64,000 bases of DNA, taken from contig NZ_CP114039.1 of the NCBI RefSeq assembly GCF_026965535.1, positions 4,960,001 to 5,024,000 on the forward strand, in the 5' to 3' direction. The position numbers and the translations under genes were made by a program. This DNA is from Corallococcus sp. NCRR (GTDB taxonomy: Bacteria > Myxococcota > Myxococcia > Myxococcales > Myxococcaceae). Below the pieces are notes generated by a model. It did not search any database, had not been told where the DNA came from, and was given only the letters and a program-made list of their open reading frames with translations. Positions 34,175 through 42,339 of the stretch are shown here, piece after piece (position 1 is the stretch's first letter; each line of letters opens with the position of its first letter).

Positions 34175-35269
34175 ATGTCCATGCGCTCTACTCGCATCGC
34201 CCTGGCCGCCCTCCTCGCGGCATCCCTCACCGCCGGCTGCAACAAGGAGAAGGCGCCGGCCAATGCCCAGGCGCCCGCCGCGCAGGCCCAGGCCGCAAAC
34301 GCCTCCGAGCCGGCGCCGGACACCGTGGTGGCCACCTTCGGCAACAACGAGAAGGTCACCTTCGGTGAGCTCAACGAGCGCATCAAGGAGCCGCTGGCGA
34401 ACCTGGACAAGCAGAAGTTCCAGCTGCGCAAGCGCGGCCTGGAAGGGCTCGTCACGGAGCGCCTGGTGAAGGCCGAGGCGACCAAGCGCGGCATCACCGA
34501 GGACCAGCTGCTCAAGGCGGAGATCGACGACAAGATCCCCGCGCCCCCGGAAGAGAAGATCAAGGAGGTGTTCGAGGGCGCCAAGGGCCAGCTGCCCCCG
34601 GGCGCGACCTACGAGCAGATGAAGCCGCAGATCGTGGACTTCCTGTCCGACCAGCAGAAGCAGGAGCAGGCCCAGAAGTTCTTCGACTCGCTGCGCGCGG
34701 GCGCCAACGTGAAGTACGAGCTGCCCGAGCCCCCGCGCCCGCCCGCGGAGCGCAAGCAGGTGGCCGCCACCGGCCCGTCCAAGGGTCCGGAGAGCGCGCC
34801 GGTCACCATCGTGGAGTTCAGCGACTTCCAGTGCCCGTTCTGCAGCCGCGCCATCGGCACGGTGGACGAGGTGACGAAGCAGTACGGCGACAAGGTGCGC
34901 CTGGTGTTCCGCCAGTTCCCGCTGGACTTCCACCAGCAGGCGCAGAAGGCCGCCGAGGCCTCGCTGTGCGCGAACGAGCAGGGCAAGTTCTGGGAGATGC
35001 ACGACAAGCTCTTCGCCAACCAGAAGGCGCTGGGCGTGGATGACCTGAAGAAGTACGCGGGCGAGCTGAAGCTGGACACGGCCAAGTTCAACACCTGCCT
35101 CGACTCCGGCGAGAAGGCCGCGCAGGTGAAGGCGGACATGGCGGACGGCTCCAAGGTGGGCGTCAGCGGCACGCCGGCGTTCTTCATCAACGGCATCATG
35201 CTGTCGGGCGCGCAGCCCCTGGACGAGTTCAAGAGCATCATCGACGCGGAGCTGAAGGGCGCGAAGTAG
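34175..35269 (+). CDS. DsbA-like thioredoxin lipoprotein with SurA-type N-terminal region
   Basis: 364 residues. Lipobox LTAGC (Cys22), then an Ala/Pro/Gln linker, then a helical region (about 50-170: GELNERIKEPLANL, EGLVTERLVKAEATKRGIT) resembling the SurA/peptidyl-prolyl isomerase N-terminal fold. A DsbA/thioredoxin domain follows with Cys220-Pro-Phe-Cys223 and the cis-Pro loop GTPAFF. It should oxidise or isomerise disulfides at the membrane, perhaps while holding unfolded clients. The DsbD-type protein at 8233 could reduce it. ATGs at 34175 and 34181 are both possible. Confidence 0.85.
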   Translation: MSMRSTRIALAALLAASLTAGCNKEKAPANAQAPAAQAQAANASEPAPDTVVATFGNNEKVTFGELNERIKEPLANLDKQKFQLRKRGLEGLVTERLVKAEATKRGITEDQLLKAEIDDKIPAPPEEKIKEVFEGAKGQLPPGATYEQMKPQIVDFLSDQQKQEQAQKFFDSLRAGANVKYELPEPPRPPAERKQVAATGPSKGPESAPVTIVEFSDFQCPFCSRAIGTVDEVTKQYGDKVRLVFRQFPLDFHQQAQKAAEASLCANEQGKFWEMHDKLFANQKALGVDDLKKYAGELKLDTAKFNTCLDSGEKAAQVKADMADGSKVGVSGTPAFFINGIMLSGAQPLDEFKSIIDAELKGAK

Positions 35270-35298
35270 TCCTCGCAGCGCCTGCAGGGAGGGATGCG

Positions 35299-36537
35299 GT
35301 GGCGTCCAAACCCAGGGCCACGCCCCGCGTGAGCGGTGAGGCGGCTTCGCTCGAACTGGAGCGGCCGCTCGCCGCCGTCGTCTCTCCCACCCGGCCCCTT
35401 TCGGCGCACTTCCTGGCGCCGGAGGGGCTGGTGCTCCTCCCGGAGTCCCACGGCGCCGCCGGCTTCTTCGCCGGTAGCCTGGGGACGCTCTCGGTCGAGG
35501 AAGTGTTCGCCCAGATCCTCTCGGGCATCCGCACCGGACAGCTCGTCGTGCAGCACGGCAGCGTGCGCCGCACGGTGGCCTTCCGCGACGGGCAGGTCGT
35601 CTTCGCCACCTCCAGCGAGCGCTGGGAGCGCCTGGGCGCGGTGATGGTGCGGCTGGGGCTCCTGACGGAAGCGCGGCTCACCCAGGCCCTGGCGCAGGTG
35701 ACGCCCGCGCGCCGCATCGGACAGGTGCTCACGTCGCAGGGCATCGTCTCCGAGGCCAGCCTCTACAGCGCGATGACCTTCGTCGTGCGCGAGGTGGTGC
35801 TCAACCTCTTCGAGATGGTGGAGGGCAGCTTCCTCTTCCTGGAGGCGAAGGCCCCGGCGGTGGACGCGGTGAAGCTGCCGGAGCGCACGCGCGACCTGGT
35901 GCTCACCGGCATCAAGCGCGCGGAGGAGACGGGCCGCCTGCGCCGCCGCTTCCCGGACGACATGCACGTCACGCCCGGCCCCCAGGGCGCGCTGCCCGGC
36001 GAGGAGGCCCTGTTCGCGAAGCTGGGCAAGGGCACGACGCTGGGCGCGCTCCGGGCCGCCTACGCGGGCAGCCAGTACGCCTTCTACAGCGGCGTGGAGG
36101 AGGCGGTGCGCGGCGGCCACCTGGCCGTCCGGGCCGCGGAAGCACCTCCCGCCCCGGGCCCCGCGGTGGAGGGCATGGCCTGGGAGCTCCTGTCCGCGGA
36201 GGAGCGCTACAACCTCCTGTTGTCGCTGGTGCACCGCGCGCTGCGCGAGGCGGGCCGCGACGTGGACCTCCTGCGCGGCTTCGTGGAGTCACCGCCGCCG
36301 GGCCTGGAGGAGGCCTACCACGGCGTCACGTTGGGGCCGGACGGGCGGGTGGACGTGGCCCGGCTGCGCGCCAACGTGTCCACCAGTGGCGGCGAGGCCG
36401 TGGGCCGGGCCATGGCGCTGGAGGCGCTGGACGCGTTCGTGTCCTACGCGCTGTTCTCCGCGCGCAACGTGCTGCCGGCGGACGTGGCGGAGCGGCTGGC
36501 CAACACCTACCGCACCCTCCAGGGCGGCCTGACGTAG
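35299..36537 (+). CDS. DUF4388 domain protein
   Basis: 412 residues from GTG 35299 (GGGAGGG about 6 nt upstream). The N-terminal DUF4388 region (about 60-190: LSVEEVFAQILSGIRTGQLVVQHGSVRRTVAFRDGQVVFAT) is followed by an ARRIGQVLTSQGIVSEASL motif seen in type II secretion/twitching-associated modules, then a C-terminal helical region of unknown role. No receiver domain, unlike the relative at 23989. Probably cytoplasmic signalling; partners unknown. Confidence 0.72.
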   Translation: MASKPRATPRVSGEAASLELERPLAAVVSPTRPLSAHFLAPEGLVLLPESHGAAGFFAGSLGTLSVEEVFAQILSGIRTGQLVVQHGSVRRTVAFRDGQVVFATSSERWERLGAVMVRLGLLTEARLTQALAQVTPARRIGQVLTSQGIVSEASLYSAMTFVVREVVLNLFEMVEGSFLFLEAKAPAVDAVKLPERTRDLVLTGIKRAEETGRLRRRFPDDMHVTPGPQGALPGEEALFAKLGKGTTLGALRAAYAGSQYAFYSGVEEAVRGGHLAVRAAEAPPAPGPAVEGMAWELLSAEERYNLLLSLVHRALREAGRDVDLLRGFVESPPPGLEEAYHGVTLGPDGRVDVARLRANVSTSGGEAVGRAMALEALDAFVSYALFSARNVLPADVAERLANTYRTLQGGLT

Positions 36538-36662
36538 GGCAGGGCCTGGCGGGAAGTTTCCACCGTCTGACAGCGCACACCGCCCCCGTGTGCCCCTGGC
36601 GGGCCCGGAGGTGGGTGGCCACGTTTCTCCCCACGGCTGGTGGCTGGCGGGGGACGAGCGAC

Positions 36663-37280
36663 ATGGGCGCGATGCGGATGTTGGGGTGGGGTGTGCTTCT
36701 GCTGAGCACGGCGTGCGGCGCGTCCCGGACGGCGGTGACGAAGGCGGAGCCCGGCACGGGCGGTTCCGGCACGGCTTCGGACGAGTCCGCCGTCGCGTCC
36801 ACCACGCGGCGCTATGTGGACGAGGACCTGGGCTTCGAAATCATCCGGCCCACGGCGGAGTGGCAGCTGGACGAGACGAACGAGCGCACCCCGGAGGGGC
36901 TGGCGATTCCCGTCATCCTGCGCCACCGCGTGACGGGCGCGCAGGTGGTGCTCCAGGTGGCGCCCGGCGTGGCCACGCCCGTGCAGTTCGCGGAGCGGCT
37001 GACGCAGGGGCTGCGCCAGCAGCCGGGCTTCACCACCACCGACCCCCAGCCCATCGCGCTGTCGGACAACGCGGTGGGGTTCGACTTCCAGGTGGGCGAG
37101 GGCGTGCGCGGCAAGGTGGCCGTGCGCGAGGGCAACTCCGGCCGCGTGCTGATGATGCTGGCCACCTGGCCCACGGAGGCCACCGCGGGCATCACGGAGA
37201 GCGTGGACGCGCTGATGGCGGGCGTCCGTCCGCTCCCGGAGCCGAGCGTGGCCGTGCGGTCCACGCCCCGGACGCCCTGA
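36663..37280 (+). CDS. Putative lipoprotein, function unknown
   Basis: 205 residues starting MGAMRMLGWGVLLLSTACGA, lipobox STAC. The mature part (about 45-190) holds RRYVDEDLGFEIIRPTAEWQLDE and later VGFDFQVGEGVRGKVAVREG, typical of small PsbP-like/DcrB-type alpha/beta domains in exported bacterial proteins; this is a tentative fold match. ATG 36663 is chosen for the signal peptide; ATG 36672 is also possible. Confidence 0.65.
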   Translation: MGAMRMLGWGVLLLSTACGASRTAVTKAEPGTGGSGTASDESAVASTTRRYVDEDLGFEIIRPTAEWQLDETNERTPEGLAIPVILRHRVTGAQVVLQVAPGVATPVQFAERLTQGLRQQPGFTTTDPQPIALSDNAVGFDFQVGEGVRGKVAVREGNSGRVLMMLATWPTEATAGITESVDALMAGVRPLPEPSVAVRSTPRTP

Positions 37281-37288
37281 TGCGCGAA

Positions 37289-37328
37289 GGCCCCGGACCC
37301 CACGCGATGGATGCGTGGGCCCGAGGCC
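37289..37328. terminator. Hairpin between convergent genes
   Basis: CCCACGC (37299-37305) and GCGTGGG (37313-37319) form a perfect 7-bp stem with a 7-nt loop. Flanking GGCC and CGG pairs extend it to 37289-37328 with small internal loops. There is no T-run. It lies between the lipoprotein gene and the converging aminopeptidase gene. Confidence 0.5.
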
Positions 37329-37377
37329 TTCAAGGCGATGCATCGACGACGCGCGGAGCACGGAGGCCCCGCGGGGA

Positions 37378-38997
37378 CTACGCGCGCGCCGGCTTGCCCT
37401 TTGCGGCCTTCGGAGCCTTGCCGGCCTTCGGGGCCTTCGCGGGCGCCTCGGCCTTCACGGGCTCCGGCTGCGAGGCCACTTCCGCGGCCTTGCGGCGCAC
37501 CAGCTCCACCAGGGTGCGCGCGCCCACGCCCGTGCCGCCCTTGTTGAGGTAGCCGCGCTCCTTGGGGCTGTTGGACGGACCGGCGATATCCAGGTGCACC
37601 CAGGGCGTGCCGCCCACGAACTCCTTGAGGAAGAGGGCCGCGTTGATGGCGCCGCCCCAGCGCTCGCCGGAGTTCTTCATGTCCGCCACCTCGGAGCGCA
37701 GCGCGTCCTTCTGCAGGTCGCTGACGGGCAGGCGCCACATCTCCTCACCCGCGGCGCGCGCGGCGGTGAGCACGCTGTTCACCGTGTCGTCGTCGTCGCC
37801 GAAGGCGCCCACGATGTAGTTGCCCAGCGCCACCATGCACGCGCCCGTGAGCGTCGCCAGGTCGATGATGGCGGACGGCTCGTGCTCGCAGGCCCAGGTG
37901 AGCATGTCGCCCAGCACCAAGCGCCCTTCGGCGTCCGTGTTGGTGATCTCCACCGTCTTGCCGGAGCGCGCGGTGAGGATGTCGCCGGGCTTGTACGCGG
38001 TGCCGGAGGGCATGTTCTCGCACGCGCCGATGAAGGCGTGCACGGGGAAGGGCGGCTTCACCACGGAGCCGATGACCTTCATCGCGGCCAGCACCGCGGC
38101 GGAGCCCGCCATGTCCGTCTTCATCTCCACCATGCCCTCGGTGGGCTTGAGCGACAGGCCGCCCGAGTCGAACGTGATGGCCTTGCCCACCAGCGCCAGC
38201 GGGGCGCGCCGGGCGTCCTTCGCGTTCTTCGGCGTGTAGACCAGGTGGATGAGCCGCGGCTCCTGCACGCTGCCGGCGGTGACGCCCAGGAACATGCCCA
38301 TGTTCAGGCGCTCAATCTCCTTGCGCCCGCCAATCTCCGCGGTGAGCCCGCCCTCCTTGGCGGCCTGCTGCGCGGCCTGGGCGAGCTTCGTGGGCGTCAC
38401 CACGTTGGGGGGCTCGTTGACCAGGTCGCGCGCCCAGTTGACGGCCTCCGCCAGCTTCAGGCCCAGGTGGAGCGCGTCCTCCAGCGCGCGCGACTTCTCC
38501 GTGCCCTCCGGCAGGGACAGCGTGGCGCTCTTGAGCTTGGGGCTGGCCTTGTCCTCGCGCGCGGAGGACTTGTACTTGTCGAAGCGGTAGACGCCCAGCT
38601 CCAGGCCCTCCACCACCGCGCGCACGGCCATCGCCGCGTCCTCCGTGGCGGGGACGCGGAAGCCGATGGCGGTCGCCTTCAGCCGCTGCGCCGTCTTCGC
38701 CGCGCGGCCCGCGGCCAGCCGCAGCACCTCCGGCTGGAAGCGCGCGCGGTTGCCCAGGCCCAGGAGCAGGACGCGGTCCGCGCCCAGCTTCCCCAGCGTG
38801 TGCACGAGGAAGGACTGGTCCACCTTGCCCTTGAAGCCCTCCTGGGTGGCGGCGGCGCGCAGCTTGCCGTCCAGCGCCGCGTCCGCGGCCGTCAGCGGCG
38901 CGGGGGCGGAATCACCCAGCTCGCCCTCGAAGAGGGGGATGACGAGCAGCTCACCGCTCACCGGCGCGGCTTCACCGGAGACGAGACTGAATTGCAT
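37378..38997 (-). CDS. pepA: Leucyl aminopeptidase (M17) with basic C-terminal tail
   Basis: 539 residues. The C-terminal catalytic domain has the M17 signature NTDAEGRLVLGD and metal/active-site stretches AITFDSGGLSLKP and MKTDMAGSA. The N-terminal macro-like domain occupies about 1-180. Such enzymes release N-terminal residues from peptides with two metal ions. The start at 38997 (AGGAG 10 nt upstream) is clear even though the frame stays open far beyond. Odd: about 35 extra C-terminal residues rich in Lys, Ala and Pro (EAPAKAPKAGKAPKAAKGKP), resembling histone H1 tails. Confidence 0.93.
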   Translation of the reverse strand: MQFSLVSGEAAPVSGELLVIPLFEGELGDSAPAPLTAADAALDGKLRAAATQEGFKGKVDQSFLVHTLGKLGADRVLLLGLGNRARFQPEVLRLAAGRAAKTAQRLKATAIGFRVPATEDAAMAVRAVVEGLELGVYRFDKYKSSAREDKASPKLKSATLSLPEGTEKSRALEDALHLGLKLAEAVNWARDLVNEPPNVVTPTKLAQAAQQAAKEGGLTAEIGGRKEIERLNMGMFLGVTAGSVQEPRLIHLVYTPKNAKDARRAPLALVGKAITFDSGGLSLKPTEGMVEMKTDMAGSAAVLAAMKVIGSVVKPPFPVHAFIGACENMPSGTAYKPGDILTARSGKTVEITNTDAEGRLVLGDMLTWACEHEPSAIIDLATLTGACMVALGNYIVGAFGDDDDTVNSVLTAARAAGEEMWRLPVSDLQKDALRSEVADMKNSGERWGGAINAALFLKEFVGGTPWVHLDIAGPSNSPKERGYLNKGGTGVGARTLVELVRRKAAEVASQPEPVKAEAPAKAPKAGKAPKAAKGKPARA

Positions 38998-39135
38998 GGC
39001 GACTTGGACTCCTGTGCTGAGGGAGGGGGTGATCCGAGGGGCGCGACTGTAGACGCGCCGCGTGTTGCTCGCAAAGCGCTGGTTGCCACTGAGGCATTGC
39101 AATGCCCCGGCGCGCTGGATAGCTGTGCACTCCCA

Positions 39136-40032
39136 ATGCCCACCCTGTTGCTGCATCTGACGGCCATCGAACGGTTGGCCGCCCATCCGGACGGCCTCCC
39201 CGCCGACTGGGTGCGCGCCTTGTCCGAGGACCTGCCGTACGCGCGCTTCGGCGCGGCGCTGCCGGACCTGCCGCTGTGCGCCGGCGTGCGCGGGGGCCTG
39301 GGCGTGATGATGCAGCCGGAGACCGGCTGGCCCCCCTTCGCGCGGCTGTACCACGAGCGCGCCCCGGTGGGCCTGGGCCTGAAGATGGCGGAGCTCGTCG
39401 CCTCCGGCGCCCTCGTGGGCACCGAGGCGGGCCTGGCCATCCTCGCGGGGTACTTCACGCACCTGAGCCTGGACCGGCGCCTCCACCCGCTGGTGGACCA
39501 ATTGGTGCTGCGCCACCGCCGCAAGGGCGAGCGGGCCTGGGACGCACGGCGTCAGGTGGAGTGGGCCCAGACGCTCTTCTTCCTGCGCCAGCAGGACGGC
39601 ACGGATGGCGTGGGCACCGCCCGCATCCGCGAGAAGTTCCAGGTGGTGAAGACCTCCGGCATCCCCCTGCGCGGCATCGGCCGGGGCATCTATGAGTTGG
39701 TGCGCCTGGCGTCGCAGGACCGCGTGGGACAGGCCCCCACCAAGGCGGAGCTGGATGGCTGGGTGCGCGGGCTCTACGTCTCCGGGCTCTTCCTCTCCAG
39801 TCCGCTCGGCCGCATGCGGGCCCTCCCGGCGTACTCGCAGCTCTCCTTCCAGGAGCTGTACCGCAATGATCACTTTGACTTCGCCGTGGAGCTGGACGCC
39901 GCGCTGGAGGTGACGCGCGGGCTGATTCGCAGACTGCACGGCTACATGGCGCGCGGCACCTACACGCCGCGCACGCGGGCGCGCTTCCTGGAGGAGTTTC
40001 CAGAGGGAACGCTGGGCGCCACCGCCGCGTAG
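39136..40032 (+). CDS. Conserved protein, possible phospholipase C/zinc-dependent domain
   Basis: 298 residues, no signal peptide. HLTAIERLA near the start and LAILAGYFTHLSLDRRLHPLVDQLV (about 95-120) resemble the His-rich core of zinc-dependent phospholipase C-like proteins (PF00882), but the match is tentative. Later residues are helical with conserved-looking FQELYRNDHFDFAVELDAALEV. It is divergent from pepA with about 140 nt between. Shine-Dalgarno is weak. Function not assigned. Confidence 0.65.
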   Translation: MPTLLLHLTAIERLAAHPDGLPADWVRALSEDLPYARFGAALPDLPLCAGVRGGLGVMMQPETGWPPFARLYHERAPVGLGLKMAELVASGALVGTEAGLAILAGYFTHLSLDRRLHPLVDQLVLRHRRKGERAWDARRQVEWAQTLFFLRQQDGTDGVGTARIREKFQVVKTSGIPLRGIGRGIYELVRLASQDRVGQAPTKAELDGWVRGLYVSGLFLSSPLGRMRALPAYSQLSFQELYRNDHFDFAVELDAALEVTRGLIRRLHGYMARGTYTPRTRARFLEEFPEGTLGATAA

Positions 40033-40160
40033 TGAACGGATCCACACGGCCCGCGTCCCGGTGCCGTGTCCGCGTGCAGGGCATCCAACCGATCGAGCAG
40101 GTTGCCCCCTGGGGCGTGGCGCTATCCGAAGCGGGGAGTGCCTCCTATCCTCGATAGGGA

Positions 40161-40943
40161 ATGACGGTCTTGCTCCTCATGGCGGCGGGTGTGTTGGCGG
40201 GTGGGCTGGGGGCGCTCCTGGGCATCGGGGGCGGCATCGTCCTGGTGCCCGTCCTGGTGTTGGGATTCGGAATCCCGCTGGAGCAGGCCGTCCCCGCGAG
40301 CCTGATGTGCGTGGTGGCCAACTCCTGCGCCGCCGCCGCCAGCTACGTGGAGAACAAACTGAGTGACCTGCGGCTGGGGCTCACCCTGGAGCTGGCCACG
40401 GTGATGGGCGCCATCGTCGGGGGCCTGGTGGCGGCCTTCGTCGCGGAGGCGATGGTGGCCGTGGTGTTCGGCCTCTTCACGCTCTTCGTCGCGCTGCAGA
40501 TGCTGCTCTTGCGCCGCCCCGTCCAGGAGCCTTCGACGGCGGCCAACTACGAGCCCGGCAACTACCCGCTGGGCATCTCCGGCTCCTTCGTGGCGGGCGG
40601 GCTGTCCGCGCTGCTGGGCGTGGGCGGCGGTCCACTGAAGGTGCCGCTGATGACCTACGGCATGCGCGTGCCCTTCAAGGTCGCCAGCGCCACCAGCAAC
40701 CTGATGGTGGGCGTCACGGGCGCCGCCAGCGTCGCCGCGTACGCGTGGCGCGGCCAATTGAATCTCGGGCTCGTGGCGCCGTTGGTCGTAGGGGTGCTGG
40801 CCGGAGCATCCGTGGGCAGCAAGCTGATGATGAGGACGCCGACCGCGGTGCTGAAGAAGCTCTTCGCGGCGGTCCTGCTGATTGTGGCCGGACAGATGTT
40901 GTGGAAGGGAGGGGAGGGGCTGTGGCCGAGCGTATGGAAATGA
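40161..40943 (+). CDS. TauE/SafE-family sulfite/organosulfonate exporter-like permease
   Basis: 260 residues with about eight transmembrane segments. The family repeats are visible: LGALLGIGGGIVLVPVLVL near the N-terminus and LSALLGVGGGPLKVPLM in the second half. TauE/SafE proteins transport sulfur-containing or other small anions; the substrate here is unknown. AGGGA precedes the ATG. It overlaps the DUF1634 gene that follows, a recurrent partner of this family. Confidence 0.88.
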   Translation: MTVLLLMAAGVLAGGLGALLGIGGGIVLVPVLVLGFGIPLEQAVPASLMCVVANSCAAAASYVENKLSDLRLGLTLELATVMGAIVGGLVAAFVAEAMVAVVFGLFTLFVALQMLLLRRPVQEPSTAANYEPGNYPLGISGSFVAGGLSALLGVGGGPLKVPLMTYGMRVPFKVASATSNLMVGVTGAASVAAYAWRGQLNLGLVAPLVVGVLAGASVGSKLMMRTPTAVLKKLFAAVLLIVAGQMLWKGGEGLWPSVWK

Positions 40944-41431
40944 GTGAAGCGGAGCCTGAACTATCCGGTGGCCATCCGTCGATGATGGTGCCGGAGGGAG
41001 GACCGCCACGCCGCAACGCGCAAGCGACGTCGGTGGCGTTGGACCCGGAGTTCCACGACGAACTCCACGACGAGCTCCCGCGGGAACCCATCACCCAACC
41101 GGAGGTGCTCCCACGTGAGCGCCGGTGGGGGAGGCGGCTCGCCGCCGGGGAACGATGGATTGCCCGCGTGCTGCGCACCGGGGCCATCACCAGTGGCTGC
41201 ATGTTCGTCACGTCGCTCGCGCTGGAGCTGCTGCCACGCGACGAGTCCGTGCACGTGGCCATCGACCTGTTGCGCAAGGGCGCGGCGTCCATGCTGCTGG
41301 TGACGCCGGTGGCGCGGCTGGCGATGGCGGGCACGCTGCTGGGCCTGCGCGGCGAGTGGCGTTACGCCGCCATCGCCGCGGGCGTCATCGGGTTGCTCGC
41401 GCTGGCGGTGGGCGCGGGCTTCCAGGCCTGA
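40922..41431 (+). CDS. DUF1634 membrane protein, partner of TauE/SafE
   Basis: About 169 residues. GTG 40922 has a strong GGGAGGGGAGGGG Shine-Dalgarno; ATGs at 40934 and 40940 are alternatives. The first 70 residues are charged and cytoplasmic. Then come three hydrophobic segments (TGAITSGCMFVTSLALELL, GAASMLLVTPVARLAMAGTL and AIAAGVIGLLALAVGAGF), as in DUF1634 proteins. These genes commonly sit next to TauE/SafE permeases, so it is probably an accessory subunit. Confidence 0.8.
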   Translation: MAERMEMSEAEPELSGGHPSMMVPEGGPPRRNAQATSVALDPEFHDELHDELPREPITQPEVLPRERRWGRRLAAGERWIARVLRTGAITSGCMFVTSLALELLPRDESVHVAIDLLRKGAASMLLVTPVARLAMAGTLLGLRGEWRYAAIAAGVIGLLALAVGAGFQA

Positions 41432-41468
41432 ACCGGAAGCCGGACGCGAAGGAAGACCGCGCGCGGGG

Positions 41469-42338
41469 CTACACGCCGCGCGCGGCGAAGTGCGCGAGGA
41501 CGTTCTTCACCTTCGCCACTTCATCGTGCTGCTTCAGGTCCTCGTACATGGGCAGCACGGCCTCGAACTGCTCGCGGGCCGCGGCGTAGTCCTGCAGGTA
41601 GTAGCAGGACAGCCCCAGGTCCCAGCGCGCGCGGGCCTCGTAGACGTGGTCGTGCAACTCGCCGTACACGTCCACCGCGCGCAGCAGGTGCGGCCGCGCG
41701 TTGTCGTGGTGGCCCAGCAGGCCCTCGGCTTCACCCAGCAGCAGGTGTCCCAGCGCGAGCGCCTCCGCGTCCTCGCCCTGCTCCAGCAGCGGCACGGCCT
41801 CCAGGAAGCGCTTGCGGGCGGGCTCGTACTCGCCCTTGGCCATGCGCAGGTCGCCAATGTCCAGCAGCAGCCGCGCGATGCGCTCGTTGTTGCGCGTCTG
41901 GCGGTAGAGGATGAGCGCCTCCTGGTACTTCTCCTCGGCGCCGTCGGCCTCGCCCATGGCGCGCAGGGACTCGCCGATGCAGGCGCGGGTGAGCGCCTCG
42001 CCCTCGCGGTCGCGCGCCTCGTTGAAGAGCAGGGCGGCGGTGGCCATGTGCTCGATGGCGCCCTTGTGGTCCTCGAAGTGGGCCTTCACCACGCCCAGGC
42101 CGAAGAGCGCCTGCGCCTGCCCGGGCTTGTTGCCCGCGGTCTTGAAGAAGCCGAAGGCCTCTTCGTAGTGCTCGCGGCTGGCCGCGTGGTCCTCCAGCAT
42201 CCCGTACAGCTCCGCCAGCGCCACCAGCCCCTGGCCGACCTCGGAGGGCGAGCCGGTGATGCGCAGCGGGGCGAGCGCGTTCTTCTGCTTCTGGATGGCG
42301 TCGTGGATGTGGGCGCGTTCGTTGTCGGACGGGTGCAT
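41469..42338 (-). CDS. Tetratricopeptide repeat protein
   Basis: 289 residues made of about six TPR units from residue 35 on (ALAELYGMLEDHAASREHYEEAF, ALFGLGVVKAHFEDHKGAIEHM, and so on). No enzymatic domain. The start MHPSDNERAHI at 42338 lies 1 nt after the stop of the upstream regulator, so the two are translated together. It probably acts as a protein-protein scaffold linked to that regulator. Confidence 0.88.
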   Translation of the reverse strand: MHPSDNERAHIHDAIQKQKNALAPLRITGSPSEVGQGLVALAELYGMLEDHAASREHYEEAFGFFKTAGNKPGQAQALFGLGVVKAHFEDHKGAIEHMATAALLFNEARDREGEALTRACIGESLRAMGEADGAEEKYQEALILYRQTRNNERIARLLLDIGDLRMAKGEYEPARKRFLEAVPLLEQGEDAEALALGHLLLGEAEGLLGHHDNARPHLLRAVDVYGELHDHVYEARARWDLGLSCYYLQDYAAAREQFEAVLPMYEDLKQHDEVAKVKNVLAHFAARGV

Positions 42339-42339
42339 G

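Noticed and set aside
37378-40047. Single 889-codon minus-strand frame
   Set aside because: Only the part from 38997 is PepA; the upstream part is antisense to the gene at 39136 and a Shine-Dalgarno marks the PepA start.
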